Below, piece after piece: positions 41,070 to 49,461 of a DNA stretch of 64,000 nucleotides. Origin of the DNA: Streptomyces sp. NBC_00440 (GTDB taxonomy: Bacteria; Actinomycetota; Actinomycetes; Streptomycetales; Streptomycetaceae). The notes beneath the pieces were generated by a model, which was given only the letters and a program-made list of their open reading frames with translations, ran no database searches and had not been told where the DNA came from. The stretch's first letter is position 1. Each line of letters begins with the position of its first letter. The stretch is taken from NCBI RefSeq assembly GCF_036014215.1, contig NZ_CP107921.1, positions 3,583,001-3,647,000 of the forward strand, given 5' to 3'. The position numbers were made by a program, and so were the translations under genes.

Positions 41070-43199
41070 GTGCCCACGCACGTCACACAGGACATTCCCG
41101 ACGACGCACTCGACAGCACGCCGGCCGAGAGCACGCCCGCCGAAACCCAGACCGGCAGCGCCCATGCCGACCCGCTGGCCCGCGAGCGCGCCCACCTCAC
41201 CGGCTCCCGCGCGGCCCTGCGCGCGATGCGTGAGGACGTCGAGGGGCTCGACATCCGCGACGTCACCGCGAACTGGGTCAACGCCGCCGTCCTGGAAGCG
41301 CAGATCGAGGACCGCATCAAGGCGCTCGCCGACCTGTCGCACACCCCGCTCTTCTTCGGCCGGCTCGACTACCAGCACGCCCCCGGCGCCGACCTCGCCG
41401 AGGGCGGGGAGGGCGAGCGCTTCTACATCGGGCGCCGCCATGTGCACGACGCCGACGGCGACCCGATGGTCATCGACTGGCGCGCCCCCGTCTCACAGCC
41501 GTTCTACCGGGCGTCCACCAAGAACCCGATGGACATCGGGCTGCGCCGCCGCTTCGGCTACACCGGCGGTGAGCTGACCGCGTACGAGGACGAGCACCTG
41601 ACCGCCCCGGCCGCGTCCGACCAGCACACCACCAGCAAGCTGCTCCAGGCCGAGATCGAGCGGCCCCGTGTCGGACCGATGCGGGACATCGTGGCGACCA
41701 TCCAGCCCGAGCAGGACGAGATCGTACGGTCCGACCTCGGCGGCACCGTATGTGTCCAGGGCGGCCCCGGCACCGGGAAGACCGCCGTCGGGCTGCACCG
41801 GGTCGCGTACCTCCTGTACGCGCACCGCGAGCGGCTGGCCCGCACCGGCACCCTGGTCATCGGGCCGAACCGGTCCTTCCTGCACTACATCGAGCAAGTC
41901 CTCCCCGCCCTGGGCGAGTTGGAGGTCAAGCAGGCCACCGTCGACGATCTGGTCGCGGGCGTCGAGATCAGGGGCACCGACACCGCCGATGCCGCCGTCA
42001 TCAAGGGCGACGCCCGGATGGCGGAGGTGCTGCGGCGGGCCCTGCGCTCGCATGTGACGCTGCCGGCCGAGCCCGCGATGGTCGTACGGGGCTCGCGCCG
42101 CTGGCGGATCCCGGCGTACGAACTGGAGGAGATCGTCAGCGAGTTGCTGGCCCGCGACATCCGCTACGGCGCCGCCCGCGACGCGCTCCCACAGCGCATC
42201 GCGCACGCCGTCCTGGTCCGGATGGAGCAGGCGGGCGAGGCGCCCGACGACCGGGTGCAGGACGCGGTGGCCCGCAACCCCGCGGTGAAGGCCGTGGTCA
42301 AGGCGGCCTGGCCACAGGTCGATCCGGACAAGCTGGTGCTGCGGCTGCTCTGCGACGCGGAGTTCCTCGCCGCGCACGCGGAGGGCGTCCTGACCGACGA
42401 CGAGCAGCGGACGATCCGCTGGGCGAAGCCGGCCCGGTCGGTGAAGTCCGCCAAGTGGTCCCTGGCGGACGCGGTACTGATCGACGAGGCGGGCGATCTG
42501 ATCGCCCGTACGCACTCGCTCGGCCATGTCGTCCTCGACGAGGCGCAGGACCTCTCCCCGATGCAGTACCGCGCGGTCGGCCGCCGCTGCACGACCGGTT
42601 CGGCGACGATCCTCGGCGACCTGGCGCAGGGCACCACACCCTGGGCGACGTCGGGCTGGGACGAAGCGCTGCACCATCTGGGCAAGGGCGACGCACATGT
42701 GGAGGAGCTGACGGCCGGTTTCCGCGTACCGCGCGAGGTCATCGCGTACGCGTCCCGGCTGCTGCCGCACATGTCGCCGGGGCTGGCGCCCGTCTCGTCC
42801 GTACGGGAGAACCCGGGCTCGCTGGAGGTGCGGACGACGGAGGATCTGGACGCGGCTGCCGTCACCGCCTGCCGGGACTCGCTGCGCCACGAGGGCTCGA
42901 CGGGCCTGATCGCGGCCGACGCCCGCATCCCCGCCCTGTCGGCGGCGCTGACGGCTGCGGGCCTCGCACATCTGGAGCCGGGGCAGGAGACCAGCGCCGA
43001 CTCCCGGCTGACCCTGGTGCCGGCCTCGCTCGCCAAGGGCCTGGAGTACGACTACGTGGTCCTGGACGAACCGGCGGCGGTGGTGGCAGGCGAGCCCGAC
43101 CTGCGAACTGGCCTGCGCCGCCTGTACGTTGCGCTCACCAGGGCGGTGTCGGGCCTGATCGTGACGCACACACTGCCGCTGCCGGAGCAGCTGGGCTGA
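41070..43199 (+). CDS. HelD-like RNA polymerase-recycling helicase
   Basis: 709 residues from GTG 41070 (GGAGG upstream). SF1 motifs: Walker A QGGPGTGKTAVGLHRVAYLL, Walker B VVLDEAQDLSPMQYRAVG, LTAGFRVPREVIAYASRLLP and the C-terminal RLYVALTRAVSGLIVTH. The N-terminal coiled-coil arm (LTGSRAALRAMREDVEGLD) and the DWRAPVSQPFY region are HelD-specific. These proteins bind RNA polymerase and release stalled complexes; related HelR confers rifamycin tolerance in Streptomyces. The sequence alone does not say which. No clear rifamycin-response element was recognised upstream. Confidence 0.9.
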   Translation: MPTHVTQDIPDDALDSTPAESTPAETQTGSAHADPLARERAHLTGSRAALRAMREDVEGLDIRDVTANWVNAAVLEAQIEDRIKALADLSHTPLFFGRLDYQHAPGADLAEGGEGERFYIGRRHVHDADGDPMVIDWRAPVSQPFYRASTKNPMDIGLRRRFGYTGGELTAYEDEHLTAPAASDQHTTSKLLQAEIERPRVGPMRDIVATIQPEQDEIVRSDLGGTVCVQGGPGTGKTAVGLHRVAYLLYAHRERLARTGTLVIGPNRSFLHYIEQVLPALGELEVKQATVDDLVAGVEIRGTDTADAAVIKGDARMAEVLRRALRSHVTLPAEPAMVVRGSRRWRIPAYELEEIVSELLARDIRYGAARDALPQRIAHAVLVRMEQAGEAPDDRVQDAVARNPAVKAVVKAAWPQVDPDKLVLRLLCDAEFLAAHAEGVLTDDEQRTIRWAKPARSVKSAKWSLADAVLIDEAGDLIARTHSLGHVVLDEAQDLSPMQYRAVGRRCTTGSATILGDLAQGTTPWATSGWDEALHHLGKGDAHVEELTAGFRVPREVIAYASRLLPHMSPGLAPVSSVRENPGSLEVRTTEDLDAAAVTACRDSLRHEGSTGLIAADARIPALSAALTAAGLAHLEPGQETSADSRLTLVPASLAKGLEYDYVVLDEPAAVVAGEPDLRTGLRRLYVALTRAVSGLIVTHTLPLPEQLG

Positions 43200-43205
43200 G
43201 ACCCG

Positions 43206-43234
43206 CCGAGGGGGCTTTTCCCAAGCCCCCTCGG
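43206..43234. terminator. Terminator after the HelD-like gene
   Basis: Perfect 12-bp stem CCGAGGGGGCTT/AAGCCCCCTCGG around the loop TTCCC, seven bases after the stop and before the convergent cutC stop. Confidence 0.88.
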
Positions 43235-43261
43235 GCGCCCTCCCCCGGACCCCGAACGGGC

Positions 43262-43951
43262 TCAGCCGTCCAGCGCCGCCCGCCACACCCGCACCGCGTC
43301 GGCGTCGACCGGCAGCTCCCAGCCGCCGGGCCGGGCCGCGCCGCCGATGTGTACGGCGTCGATCCCCGCCTCCAACAACCGCGGAAGGTGTTCGAGCCTC
43401 AGCCCGCCACCCACCAGAATCTGCGCCTCGTACCCCGGCCGGCCGCTGCGCGCCGCCTCGGCGAGCAGGGTCGGCATACCGTCGGAGACCCCGATGGCCG
43501 AGCCCGCCGTGAGGAAGGTGTCGAGCCCCGGCAGGTCGGCGAGCTCCTTGCGGAGCGCGTCGCGGTCGGCCGCGCGGTCGATCGCCCGGTGGAACGTCCA
43601 CGGGCAGCCCTCGATCTCGGCGACGATCCGCTCGACCGCCACCAGGTCGGGGTTGCCGTCGGCGTCCAGGAAACCGAGCACGAACTGGTCGGCGCCCTCG
43701 GCCCGCAGATCCCGAGCCGCCGCCACGAGCGCTCCGATGTCACCGGCGGCGAACCCGTCGGTGAGGCGCAGCATCACGCGCAGCGGGATGTCGACGGCTG
43801 CGCGGATCGCCGCGAACGTCTCACGGGACGGTGTCAGCCCGTCGGCGGCCATGTCGGCGACCAGTTCAAGGCGGTCGGCACCACCGGCCTGGGCGGCGAC
43901 CGCGTCCTCCGCGGAGAGCGCGATCACCTCCAGAACTGCACGGTTGCTCAT
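43262..43951 (-). CDS. cutC: CutC family protein
   Basis: 229 residues from ATG 43951 (GGGGA upstream). A TIM-barrel copper-homeostasis-family protein: LEVIALSAEDAVAAQAGGAD, RLELVADMAADGLTPSRETF, GADQFVLGFLDADGNPDLVA, TFHRAIDRAADRDALRKEL and ILVGGGLRLEHLPRLLEAGI are family blocks. The link to copper tolerance is weak in many bacteria; an enzymatic role is unproven. It has 14-bp tandem repeats in its leader. Confidence 0.92.
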   Translation of the reverse strand: MSNRAVLEVIALSAEDAVAAQAGGADRLELVADMAADGLTPSRETFAAIRAAVDIPLRVMLRLTDGFAAGDIGALVAAARDLRAEGADQFVLGFLDADGNPDLVAVERIVAEIEGCPWTFHRAIDRAADRDALRKELADLPGLDTFLTAGSAIGVSDGMPTLLAEAARSGRPGYEAQILVGGGLRLEHLPRLLEAGIDAVHIGGAARPGGWELPVDADAVRVWRAALDG

Positions 43952-43968
43952 CAATTCCCCATCTTCGA

Positions 43969-44010
43969 GGGCTACGGGCTTCTTCAAGGGCTACGGGCTT
44001 CGCGGGCTAC
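43969..44010. repeat. Direct repeats GGGCTACGGGCTTC in the cutC leader
   Basis: Two exact 14-bp copies (43969-43982 and 43988-44001, 19-bp period) and a third partial copy GGGCTAC at 44004-44010, directly upstream of the cutC start on the minus strand. Position suits an operator or leader element. Confidence 0.75.
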
Positions 44011-44144
44011 AGGTCTAGTCCAGTTGACACCCTACGGCCCGGCCCCGCGCCTCCGCACCCGTATCCGGCTCCACAGAGCGCCCAAGGAGGCGTACGAGAA
44101 GGCGGCCCAAGGCGCTACGTGGGGCGGGGACCGGCACCGGCACA

Positions 44145-44804
44145 ATGGCCCCCATGCCCCAGGACGCGCCCCACGCTCTCGCCACCCGCTGGCACCAGGC
44201 CCTCACCGCCGCCCGCGAAGGCGCCACCGCGCCCGACCCGGGGCCGTACGCCGAGAACCTGCTCGCACGCTGGGCCGAGCCCCACCGCCGGTACCACACG
44301 ACCGCCCATCTCACCGCCGTGCTGGATCACATCGACACCCTCGCCGACCACGCGGCCGACCCGGCGGCCGTGCGGCTCGCCGCCTGGTTCCACGACGCGG
44401 TGTACCGGCCGGACCGCTCGGAGAACGAGGAGCGCAGCGCCCAGCTGGCCGAGCGGGCGCTCACCGAGGCGGGGGTGCCGGAGGCCCGCACGGCGGAGGT
44501 GGCCCGTCTGGTCCGGCTGACCGTCGGCCACGATCCGCAGCCCGGCGACACCAACGGGGAGGTGCTGTGCGACGCCGACCTGGCGATCCTTGCCGCGCCC
44601 CCCGCCGCGTACGGGCAGTACGCGGCCGCTGTTCGGGAGGAGTACGCGTTCGTGCCGGACCAGGCCTTCCGCGAGGGCCGCTCGGCGGTCCTGCGTGAAC
44701 TGCTCGGCCTGCCGAGGCTGTTCCACACGGATCACGGACAGGCGCAGTGGGAGCCGAGGGCACGCCAGAACCTGGCGACGGAACTGGAACTGCTGACGCT
44801 CTGA
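44145..44804 (+). CDS. HD-superfamily hydrolase-like protein
   Basis: 219 residues from ATG 44145 (ATG 44154 is an alternative; neither has a clear ribosome site). Metal ligands of the HD fold: RYHTTAHLTAVLDHIDTLAD, the HD pair in AAWFHDAVYRPDRSENEERS, and LTVGHDP and CDADLAILAAPPAAY. It belongs to the predicted metal-dependent phosphohydrolase group often misnamed after an NMDA receptor subunit. Substrate is unknown. Confidence 0.85.
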   Translation: MAPMPQDAPHALATRWHQALTAAREGATAPDPGPYAENLLARWAEPHRRYHTTAHLTAVLDHIDTLADHAADPAAVRLAAWFHDAVYRPDRSENEERSAQLAERALTEAGVPEARTAEVARLVRLTVGHDPQPGDTNGEVLCDADLAILAAPPAAYGQYAAAVREEYAFVPDQAFREGRSAVLRELLGLPRLFHTDHGQAQWEPRARQNLATELELLTL

Positions 44805-45070
44805 GGGGCGCTCCAAGGGGACGCACGCCTACGCGGCAGACGACCCCGGCACACAGCCCCGGTATACCAGCCGTACGCGACAGGCCCCCCGGCCCCCTGC
44901 CGGACAACCGCCACGACCGCCGTACACACCAATCCGGCCGCGGTCGGCGACAGCCGGACACCCACCGGCCGCACGGAGCCGTACGTGGTCCCACATGGCC
45001 CTGCATATGGCCCTACTTGGCCTGCTTGACCGTACGTGGCCATACGCATCCGGCCACCCGGGGCGACCGG

Positions 45071-45322
45071 TCACCGGCAGACGTCGCCCCGGCTGCGCGC
45101 GTTGGCCAGCGCGTTGCGGGCGATCAACTGCTCACGTGCAGTGACCGCCCGGAGTGCATCCTCGGGGCACACCCACTCGACGCCGCCCGCCGGCGGCCGC
45201 AATCGTACGAACCCGGCGTCGCGCCCGATGACCTCGCCGACCTGCCCATGCCTGATGTCCATGACGTACGCGCCGTTCACCGGCCCGTCGTCCGCCTCCT
45301 GGGCATCTGTGCTCACCGTCAT
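45071..45322 (-). CDS. Small LRPxxGGxEW-family protein
   Basis: 83 residues from ATG 45322. Core: YVMDIRHGQVGEVIGRDAGF, then VRLRPPAGGVEWVCPEDALR; tail helix TAREQLIARNALANARSRGD. It is paralogous to the genes at 55524-55730 and 3927-4186 in this window. The core looks like an SH3-like beta barrel followed by a helix. Function is unknown; unlike the other two it is not beside an XRE/DUF397 locus. Confidence 0.8.
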   Translation of the reverse strand: MTVSTDAQEADDGPVNGAYVMDIRHGQVGEVIGRDAGFVRLRPPAGGVEWVCPEDALRAVTAREQLIARNALANARSRGDVCR

Positions 45323-45599
45323 GCCTGTCCTCCTCCCCCAACTCCCCCGTGACATGCACAGCGTGACCATTCACCACCCACCCGCACCACCTGGGCACAC
45401 CAGACCTGCACCACACAGCCACATCATCCGGCCACACCGGAGCCCTTCCCCCGCCACCACGGCCCCACCCGCACCCGTCCTCTCACTCCCCTCCCTCGCA
45501 CCACCGCTCACCAGGGTTTCGAACCAGAGTTTCGGCGCCCCGGCCCTGGGCTCCCGCGCGGGCCTCCGCACGGTCCCCGGCACGGGCCCGGACGCGGGA

Positions 45600-46880
45600 A
45601 TGTCATCTACTGCACCATCGTTGGCACCTGGTATGCCCGCTACCACCGAACGTGCCCGTATGCCGCTCGCCGTCCACATCCTGGGGCTCGCGGTTTTCGC
45701 GCTGGGTACCAGTGAGTTCATGCTGTCCGGGCTGCTGCCCGACATAGCCGACGACATGAACGTGTCCATCCCGCAGGCAGGCCTGCTGATCTCGGCCTTC
45801 GCGATCGGCATGGTGGTCGGTGCTCCGCTGCTCGCCGTCGCCACCCTGCGACTGCCCCGCCGCACCACCCTGATCTCCCTCATCACCGTTTTCGGCCTGG
45901 GCCAGGTCGCGGGCGCGCTCGCCCCGAACTACGCACTGCTCTTCACCTCGCGCGTGATCAGCGCCTTCGCCTGCGCGGGCTTCTGGGCCGTCGGCGCCGC
46001 GGTGGCCATCGCGATGGTTCCGGTGAACGCCCGCGCCCGCGCCATGGCGGTGATGATCGGCGGCCTGTCCATCGCCAACGTCCTCGGGGTCCCCGCGGGC
46101 GCGTTCCTCGGCGAGCACCTGGGCTGGCGCTCGGCGTTCTGGGCGGTCGGCGCGGCCTCCGCCATCGCCCTCGTCGGGGTGGCCACCCTGATCCCCCGGA
46201 TCCCGCTGCCCGCCGAACGGCCCCGGCTCCGTACCGAACTGAGCATCTACCGCGACCGTCAGGTCTGGCTCTCCATCGTCATCACGGCGCTCGCCGCGGG
46301 CGGTGTCTTCTGCGCGTTCAGCTATCTGGCACCGCTGCTCACCGATGTGGCGGGGCTGGCCGACAGCTGGGTTCCGACGGTGCTGGCGCTCTTCGGCGTG
46401 GGCGCGCTGGTCGGTACGACGGTGGGCGGCCGGGTCGCGGACGCCCATCTCTTCGGTGTCCTGCTGACCGGCATCGCGGCTTCGACGGTCTTCCTGGTGG
46501 CCCTGGCCCTGCTGGCCCACAACCCGGCCGCGGCGGTGGTCCTCTCGTTCCTGCTGGGGACTTCGGCCTTCTACACGGCCCCGGCGCTCAACGCCCGGAT
46601 GTTCAACGTGGCGGGCGCGGCCCCCACCCTGGCGGGCGCCACCACCACGGCCTCCTTCAACCTGGGCAACGCGGGCGGCCCCTGGCTGGGCGGCGCGGTG
46701 ATCAGCGGAGGCTTCGGTTTCGCGGCGACGGCGTGGGCGGGCGCAGCCATGACAGTGGTGGCGATCATCGCGGTGACGGCCTCACTGCGGCTGCACAGGT
46801 CCCAGTCGCGGGTGGTGGCCCGCTCCTCGGACCTCGCCCCGGCGGCGGAGGCGGGAGCAGTGGCTGCGGAGAACGTCTGA
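45600..46880 (+). CDS. MFS transporter (AraJ/chloramphenicol-exporter type)
   Basis: 426 residues from ATG 45600, with ATG 45633 as an alternative. Twelve helices are recognisable, opening PLAVHILGLAVFALGTSEFM followed by LSGLLPDIADDMNVSIPQAG, the DHA1 signature of AraJ/Cml-like exporters. The Ser/Thr/Pro stretch upstream is not part of the transporter. Helix 5 region IANVLGVPAGAFLGEHLGWR carries the antiporter motif. Substrate is unknown. Confidence 0.9.
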   Translation: MSSTAPSLAPGMPATTERARMPLAVHILGLAVFALGTSEFMLSGLLPDIADDMNVSIPQAGLLISAFAIGMVVGAPLLAVATLRLPRRTTLISLITVFGLGQVAGALAPNYALLFTSRVISAFACAGFWAVGAAVAIAMVPVNARARAMAVMIGGLSIANVLGVPAGAFLGEHLGWRSAFWAVGAASAIALVGVATLIPRIPLPAERPRLRTELSIYRDRQVWLSIVITALAAGGVFCAFSYLAPLLTDVAGLADSWVPTVLALFGVGALVGTTVGGRVADAHLFGVLLTGIAASTVFLVALALLAHNPAAAVVLSFLLGTSAFYTAPALNARMFNVAGAAPTLAGATTTASFNLGNAGGPWLGGAVISGGFGFAATAWAGAAMTVVAIIAVTASLRLHRSQSRVVARSSDLAPAAEAGAVAAENV

Positions 46881-47021
46881 CCCAGAGTCTTCCGTCCGGA
46901 GCAGGGGCCAGGGTTACTGCGGTGTTCACTCGTCCGTTGGAACGCTGAGCGAAACGGTGCGAGGTGACACCGCTGTCGATCTACGCTCGCCCCGGCCGGG
47001 CCACCGAAGAAGGGAGTCGCG

Positions 47022-47624
47022 ATGACCGCCGCGATGGCCGAGAACGACCGGATGCCGCACCGTCGTCCCTGGGACGACCTGCTGCGGGCCTGGCGGGAGC
47101 TGGGCGTGCCCGAGGGGTGGCGCGCCGAGATCGACGGAGGGCGGATCCTCGTCGTACCGCCGCCACACGCACATCAACACGACATCGCAGCCAAGGTGCA
47201 GCGGTCGCTGTATCGGACCCTGTCCGAAGACCTGGAGATCTACCAGACGCTGGGCATCCACATCGCCCGGCTGGACAAGCTGTACGTGCCCGACCTGGTC
47301 GTCATGCCGGCCGCACTGATCGCCGCCGCCGATCCCGACACCAGCGACCCCGTGGACGCCGCCGAAGCGCTGCTGGTTGTCGAGATCACGTCCAGGAGCA
47401 ATGCCAAGGACGACCGGACCAAGAAGCTCTGGGCCTACGCGCACGCACCCGTGCCCGCCTATCTCCTGATCGACCGGTTCGATGAGCACGGCCCGACAAC
47501 CACGCTTTTCAGCGCGCCCCTGAACGGTGCGTACAAGCACAGCGAGCGCATCCCGTTCGGCGACCAGGTGAAGCTTCCGGACCCCTTCGGCGGAGTCCTG
47601 GACACAGGCGCCTTCCCTCTCTGA
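47022..47624 (+). CDS. Uma2-family protein (DUF820 restriction-endonuclease-like)
   Basis: 200 residues behind AGGGAG. The PD-(D/E)xK core is visible: RAEIDGGRILVVPPPHAHQH, VPDLVVMPAALIAAAD, then LLVVEITSRSNAKDDRTKKL as the ExK-like strand and helix. Streptomyces genomes carry many such genes and their role is unsettled; restriction or transposon-linked functions have been proposed. It is isolated here with no obvious partner. Confidence 0.9.
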   Translation: MTAAMAENDRMPHRRPWDDLLRAWRELGVPEGWRAEIDGGRILVVPPPHAHQHDIAAKVQRSLYRTLSEDLEIYQTLGIHIARLDKLYVPDLVVMPAALIAAADPDTSDPVDAAEALLVVEITSRSNAKDDRTKKLWAYAHAPVPAYLLIDRFDEHGPTTTLFSAPLNGAYKHSERIPFGDQVKLPDPFGGVLDTGAFPL

Positions 47625-47669
47625 ACGGCCCGGCGCCCCGGCTCTGACCAGCACAGCGCTCCGCCCCTC

Positions 47670-47936
47670 CTACGCCGGGCGCCCCTTCGGGCGGCGCAGT
47701 CCGGCCGCCGTGAGTCTGCGTACCAGTTCCTTCGAGCCGATCTCGACCGCTCCCGCCGCCACCGCGTCCGCGTACCGGTGTGACGGCAGGTCGTAGTGGT
47801 CCCGTTCGAAGGCACGGGCCGGGCAGCCGATCGCCGCGGCGAACGTGTGCAGTTCCTCGAACGAGATGTCGCTGACCAGGTGCGACCACATTCTGCCGTG
47901 GCCCGGCCAGGTCGGCGGGTCGATGTACAGCGTCAC
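47670..47936 (-). CDS. DUF4031 family protein
   Basis: 88 residues from GTG 47936. The family core TLYIDPPTWPGHGRMWSHLV and CPARAFERDHYDLPSHRYAD fills the chain. The start overlaps the stop of the upstream gene as GTGA, so the two are coupled. Conserved His and Asp residues suggest a catalytic or metal role, but no activity is established. Confidence 0.9.
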   Translation of the reverse strand: MTLYIDPPTWPGHGRMWSHLVSDISFEELHTFAAAIGCPARAFERDHYDLPSHRYADAVAAGAVEIGSKELVRRLTAAGLRRPKGRPA

Positions 47937-48283
47937 GAGAGCGCGCCCACCGGGGCCACGATCACGGCCTCCTTGGCGCAGACCCAGTGCGGGTCGGGGC
48001 CCAGTTCCGGCTCGACCTCCAGTGCGTGCGGGTCCTGGCAGACGGGGCAGAGCGGCCAGCGGCCGTACCGTTCGAGGAGCGCGTCCTGGACGTCCTGGGC
48101 CACCAGACCGGCGACGAACTCGGCGCCCTGCGGCCACTGCTCCACCCACCAGCGGCGATGCGTCACCGCGTCCTCCACCAGCGAGACCACATCGGCCTCG
48201 GCCACATCGCGGGACGCGAGGTCGGCGAGCACCAGCGCCCGCGCTTCGTGCAGGGACTGTTCGAGGGGAGTCACGGGATCCAT
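47933..48283 (-). CDS. Conserved hypothetical protein with CPxC motif
   Basis: 116 residues from ATG 48283. Helical N-terminal half (LEQSLHEARALVLADLASRD, ADVVSLVEDAVTHRRWWVEQ) and a C-terminal CPVC motif (WPLCPVCQDPHALEVEPELG) with a further Cys near the end (WVCAKEAVIVAP). It could hold zinc. First gene of a two-gene unit with DUF4031. Function is unknown. Confidence 0.78.
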   Translation of the reverse strand: MDPVTPLEQSLHEARALVLADLASRDVAEADVVSLVEDAVTHRRWWVEQWPQGAEFVAGLVAQDVQDALLERYGRWPLCPVCQDPHALEVEPELGPDPHWVCAKEAVIVAPVGALS

Positions 48284-48400
48284 GCCTCCATTGTCCCCGG
48301 TCGGCGAGAGAACCGGCCGGCCGGTTACGGGTGAAGACCGACCGGAGAGCCCGGACGGACGGAGGTTCGGAGGGAGGTTCGGAGGGAGGTCCACGCGGGG

Positions 48401-48429
48401 TTGACGCCCCTTGCGTCCGAAAATATCTT
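48401..48429 (+). promoter_or_regulatory. Promoter of the MurNAc operon
   Basis: -35 TTGACG (48401-48406), 17-bp spacer, -10 TATCTT (48424-48429). The start codon GTG begins at 48436, about where transcription would start, so the mRNA is probably leaderless. The -10 lies inside the first arm of the RpiR-type inverted repeat. Confidence 0.7.
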
Positions 48430-48462
48430 TCACATGTGACCAACAACGTGAAGGAAATTTTC
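48419..48462. promoter_or_regulatory. RpiR/MurR-type operator (15-bp inverted repeat)
   Basis: GAAAATATCTTTCAC (48419-48433) and GTGAAGGAAATTTTC (48448-48462) match as inverted arms at 13 of 15 positions. One arm covers the -10, the other lies inside the regulator's first codons, a layout suited to autorepression. Confidence 0.75.
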
Positions 48463-49374
48463 ACCGGCGCTTCCACCCCTTCCGCCCCTCCTGCCCCCGC
48501 CGCCCTGGCCGCCAAGGTCCGCACCCTGGCGCCCTCCATGACGCGCTCGATGCAGCTGGTCGCCGAGGCCGTCGCGGGCGATCCGGCAGGCTGCGCGGCC
48601 CTCACGGTCACCGGTCTCGCCGAACTCACCGGCACCAGCGAGGCCACCGTGGTCCGTACGGCCCGCATACTCGGCTACCCCGGTTACCGGGACCTCCGCC
48701 TGGCACTCGCCGGACTCGCCGCCCAGCAGCAGTCCGGCCGGGCCCCCGCCGTCACCGCCGACATCGCCGTCGACGACCCGATCGCGGACGTCGTCGCCAA
48801 GCTCGCCTACGACGAGCAGCAGACCCTCGCCGACACCGCGGCCGCCCTGGACACCGTCCAGCTCGGCGCCGCGGTCTCCGCGCTCTCGACCGCCCGCCGC
48901 ATCGACATCTACGGCGTCGGCGCCTCCTCGCTCGTCGGCCAGGACCTCGCCCAGAAGCTGCTGCGCATCGGCCTGATAGCGCACGCGCACAGCGACCCGC
49001 ACCTCGCCGTCACCAACGCCGTTCAGCTCCGCTCCGGCGACGTGGCCATCGCGATCACCCACTCCGGCGCGACCGGTGACGTCATAGAGCCGCTGCACAC
49101 CGCCTTCGAGCACGGGGCGACGACGATCGCGATCACCGGCCGCCCGGACGGCCGCGTCTCGCAGTACGCCGACCACATCCTCACCACGTCCACCGCCCGC
49201 GAGAGCGAACTGCGGCCCGCCGCGATGTCCTCCCGTACCAGCCAGCTGCTGGTCGTGGACTGCCTGTTCATCGGGGTCATGCAGCGGACGTACGACCGGG
49301 CGGCCCCCGCGCTCTCCGCCTCGTACGAAGCACTCGCCCACCGCCACACCCCGCGCACCAACAGCAGCCGCTGA
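48436..49374 (+). CDS. murR: MurR/RpiR-family regulator
   Basis: 312 residues from GTG 48436. An RpiR-type HTH is in the first 100 residues (MTRSMQLVAEAVAGDPAGCA, LTGTSEATVVRTARILGYPG) and a SIS sugar-phosphate-binding domain follows (IYGVGASSLVGQDLAQKLLR, GDVAIAITHSGATGDVIEPL). Being first in the operon with murQ and a PTS permease, it should sense MurNAc-6-phosphate. I use murR by context. Its own promoter/operator is described separately. Confidence 0.9.
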   Translation: MTNNVKEIFTGASTPSAPPAPAALAAKVRTLAPSMTRSMQLVAEAVAGDPAGCAALTVTGLAELTGTSEATVVRTARILGYPGYRDLRLALAGLAAQQQSGRAPAVTADIAVDDPIADVVAKLAYDEQQTLADTAAALDTVQLGAAVSALSTARRIDIYGVGASSLVGQDLAQKLLRIGLIAHAHSDPHLAVTNAVQLRSGDVAIAITHSGATGDVIEPLHTAFEHGATTIAITGRPDGRVSQYADHILTTSTARESELRPAAMSSRTSQLLVVDCLFIGVMQRTYDRAAPALSASYEALAHRHTPRTNSSR

Positions 49375-49461
49375 GCCCCCACCCGAGAATCACCGCAGAG
49401 CCACCCCGCATCACCGCACCGCATGACCGCAGAAGCGCTGAACCGGAAAGAGCCGCACACC

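Noticed and set aside
41750..44698. A 982-aa open frame over the HelD, cutC and HD region
   Set aside because: Low-complexity Arg/Gly/Pro translation, in the +2 frame of helD and antisense to cutC; not a gene.
44979..45039. Two CCGTACGTGG copies and two ATGGCCCT copies after the HD gene
   Set aside because: Short, irregularly placed, and within a region of generally repetitive GTAC/GGCC words; no supporting context.
45357..45510. CAC-rich plus-strand tract between the small gene and the MFS gene
   Set aside because: Compositional bias only; no repeat unit, fold or coding signal could be supported.
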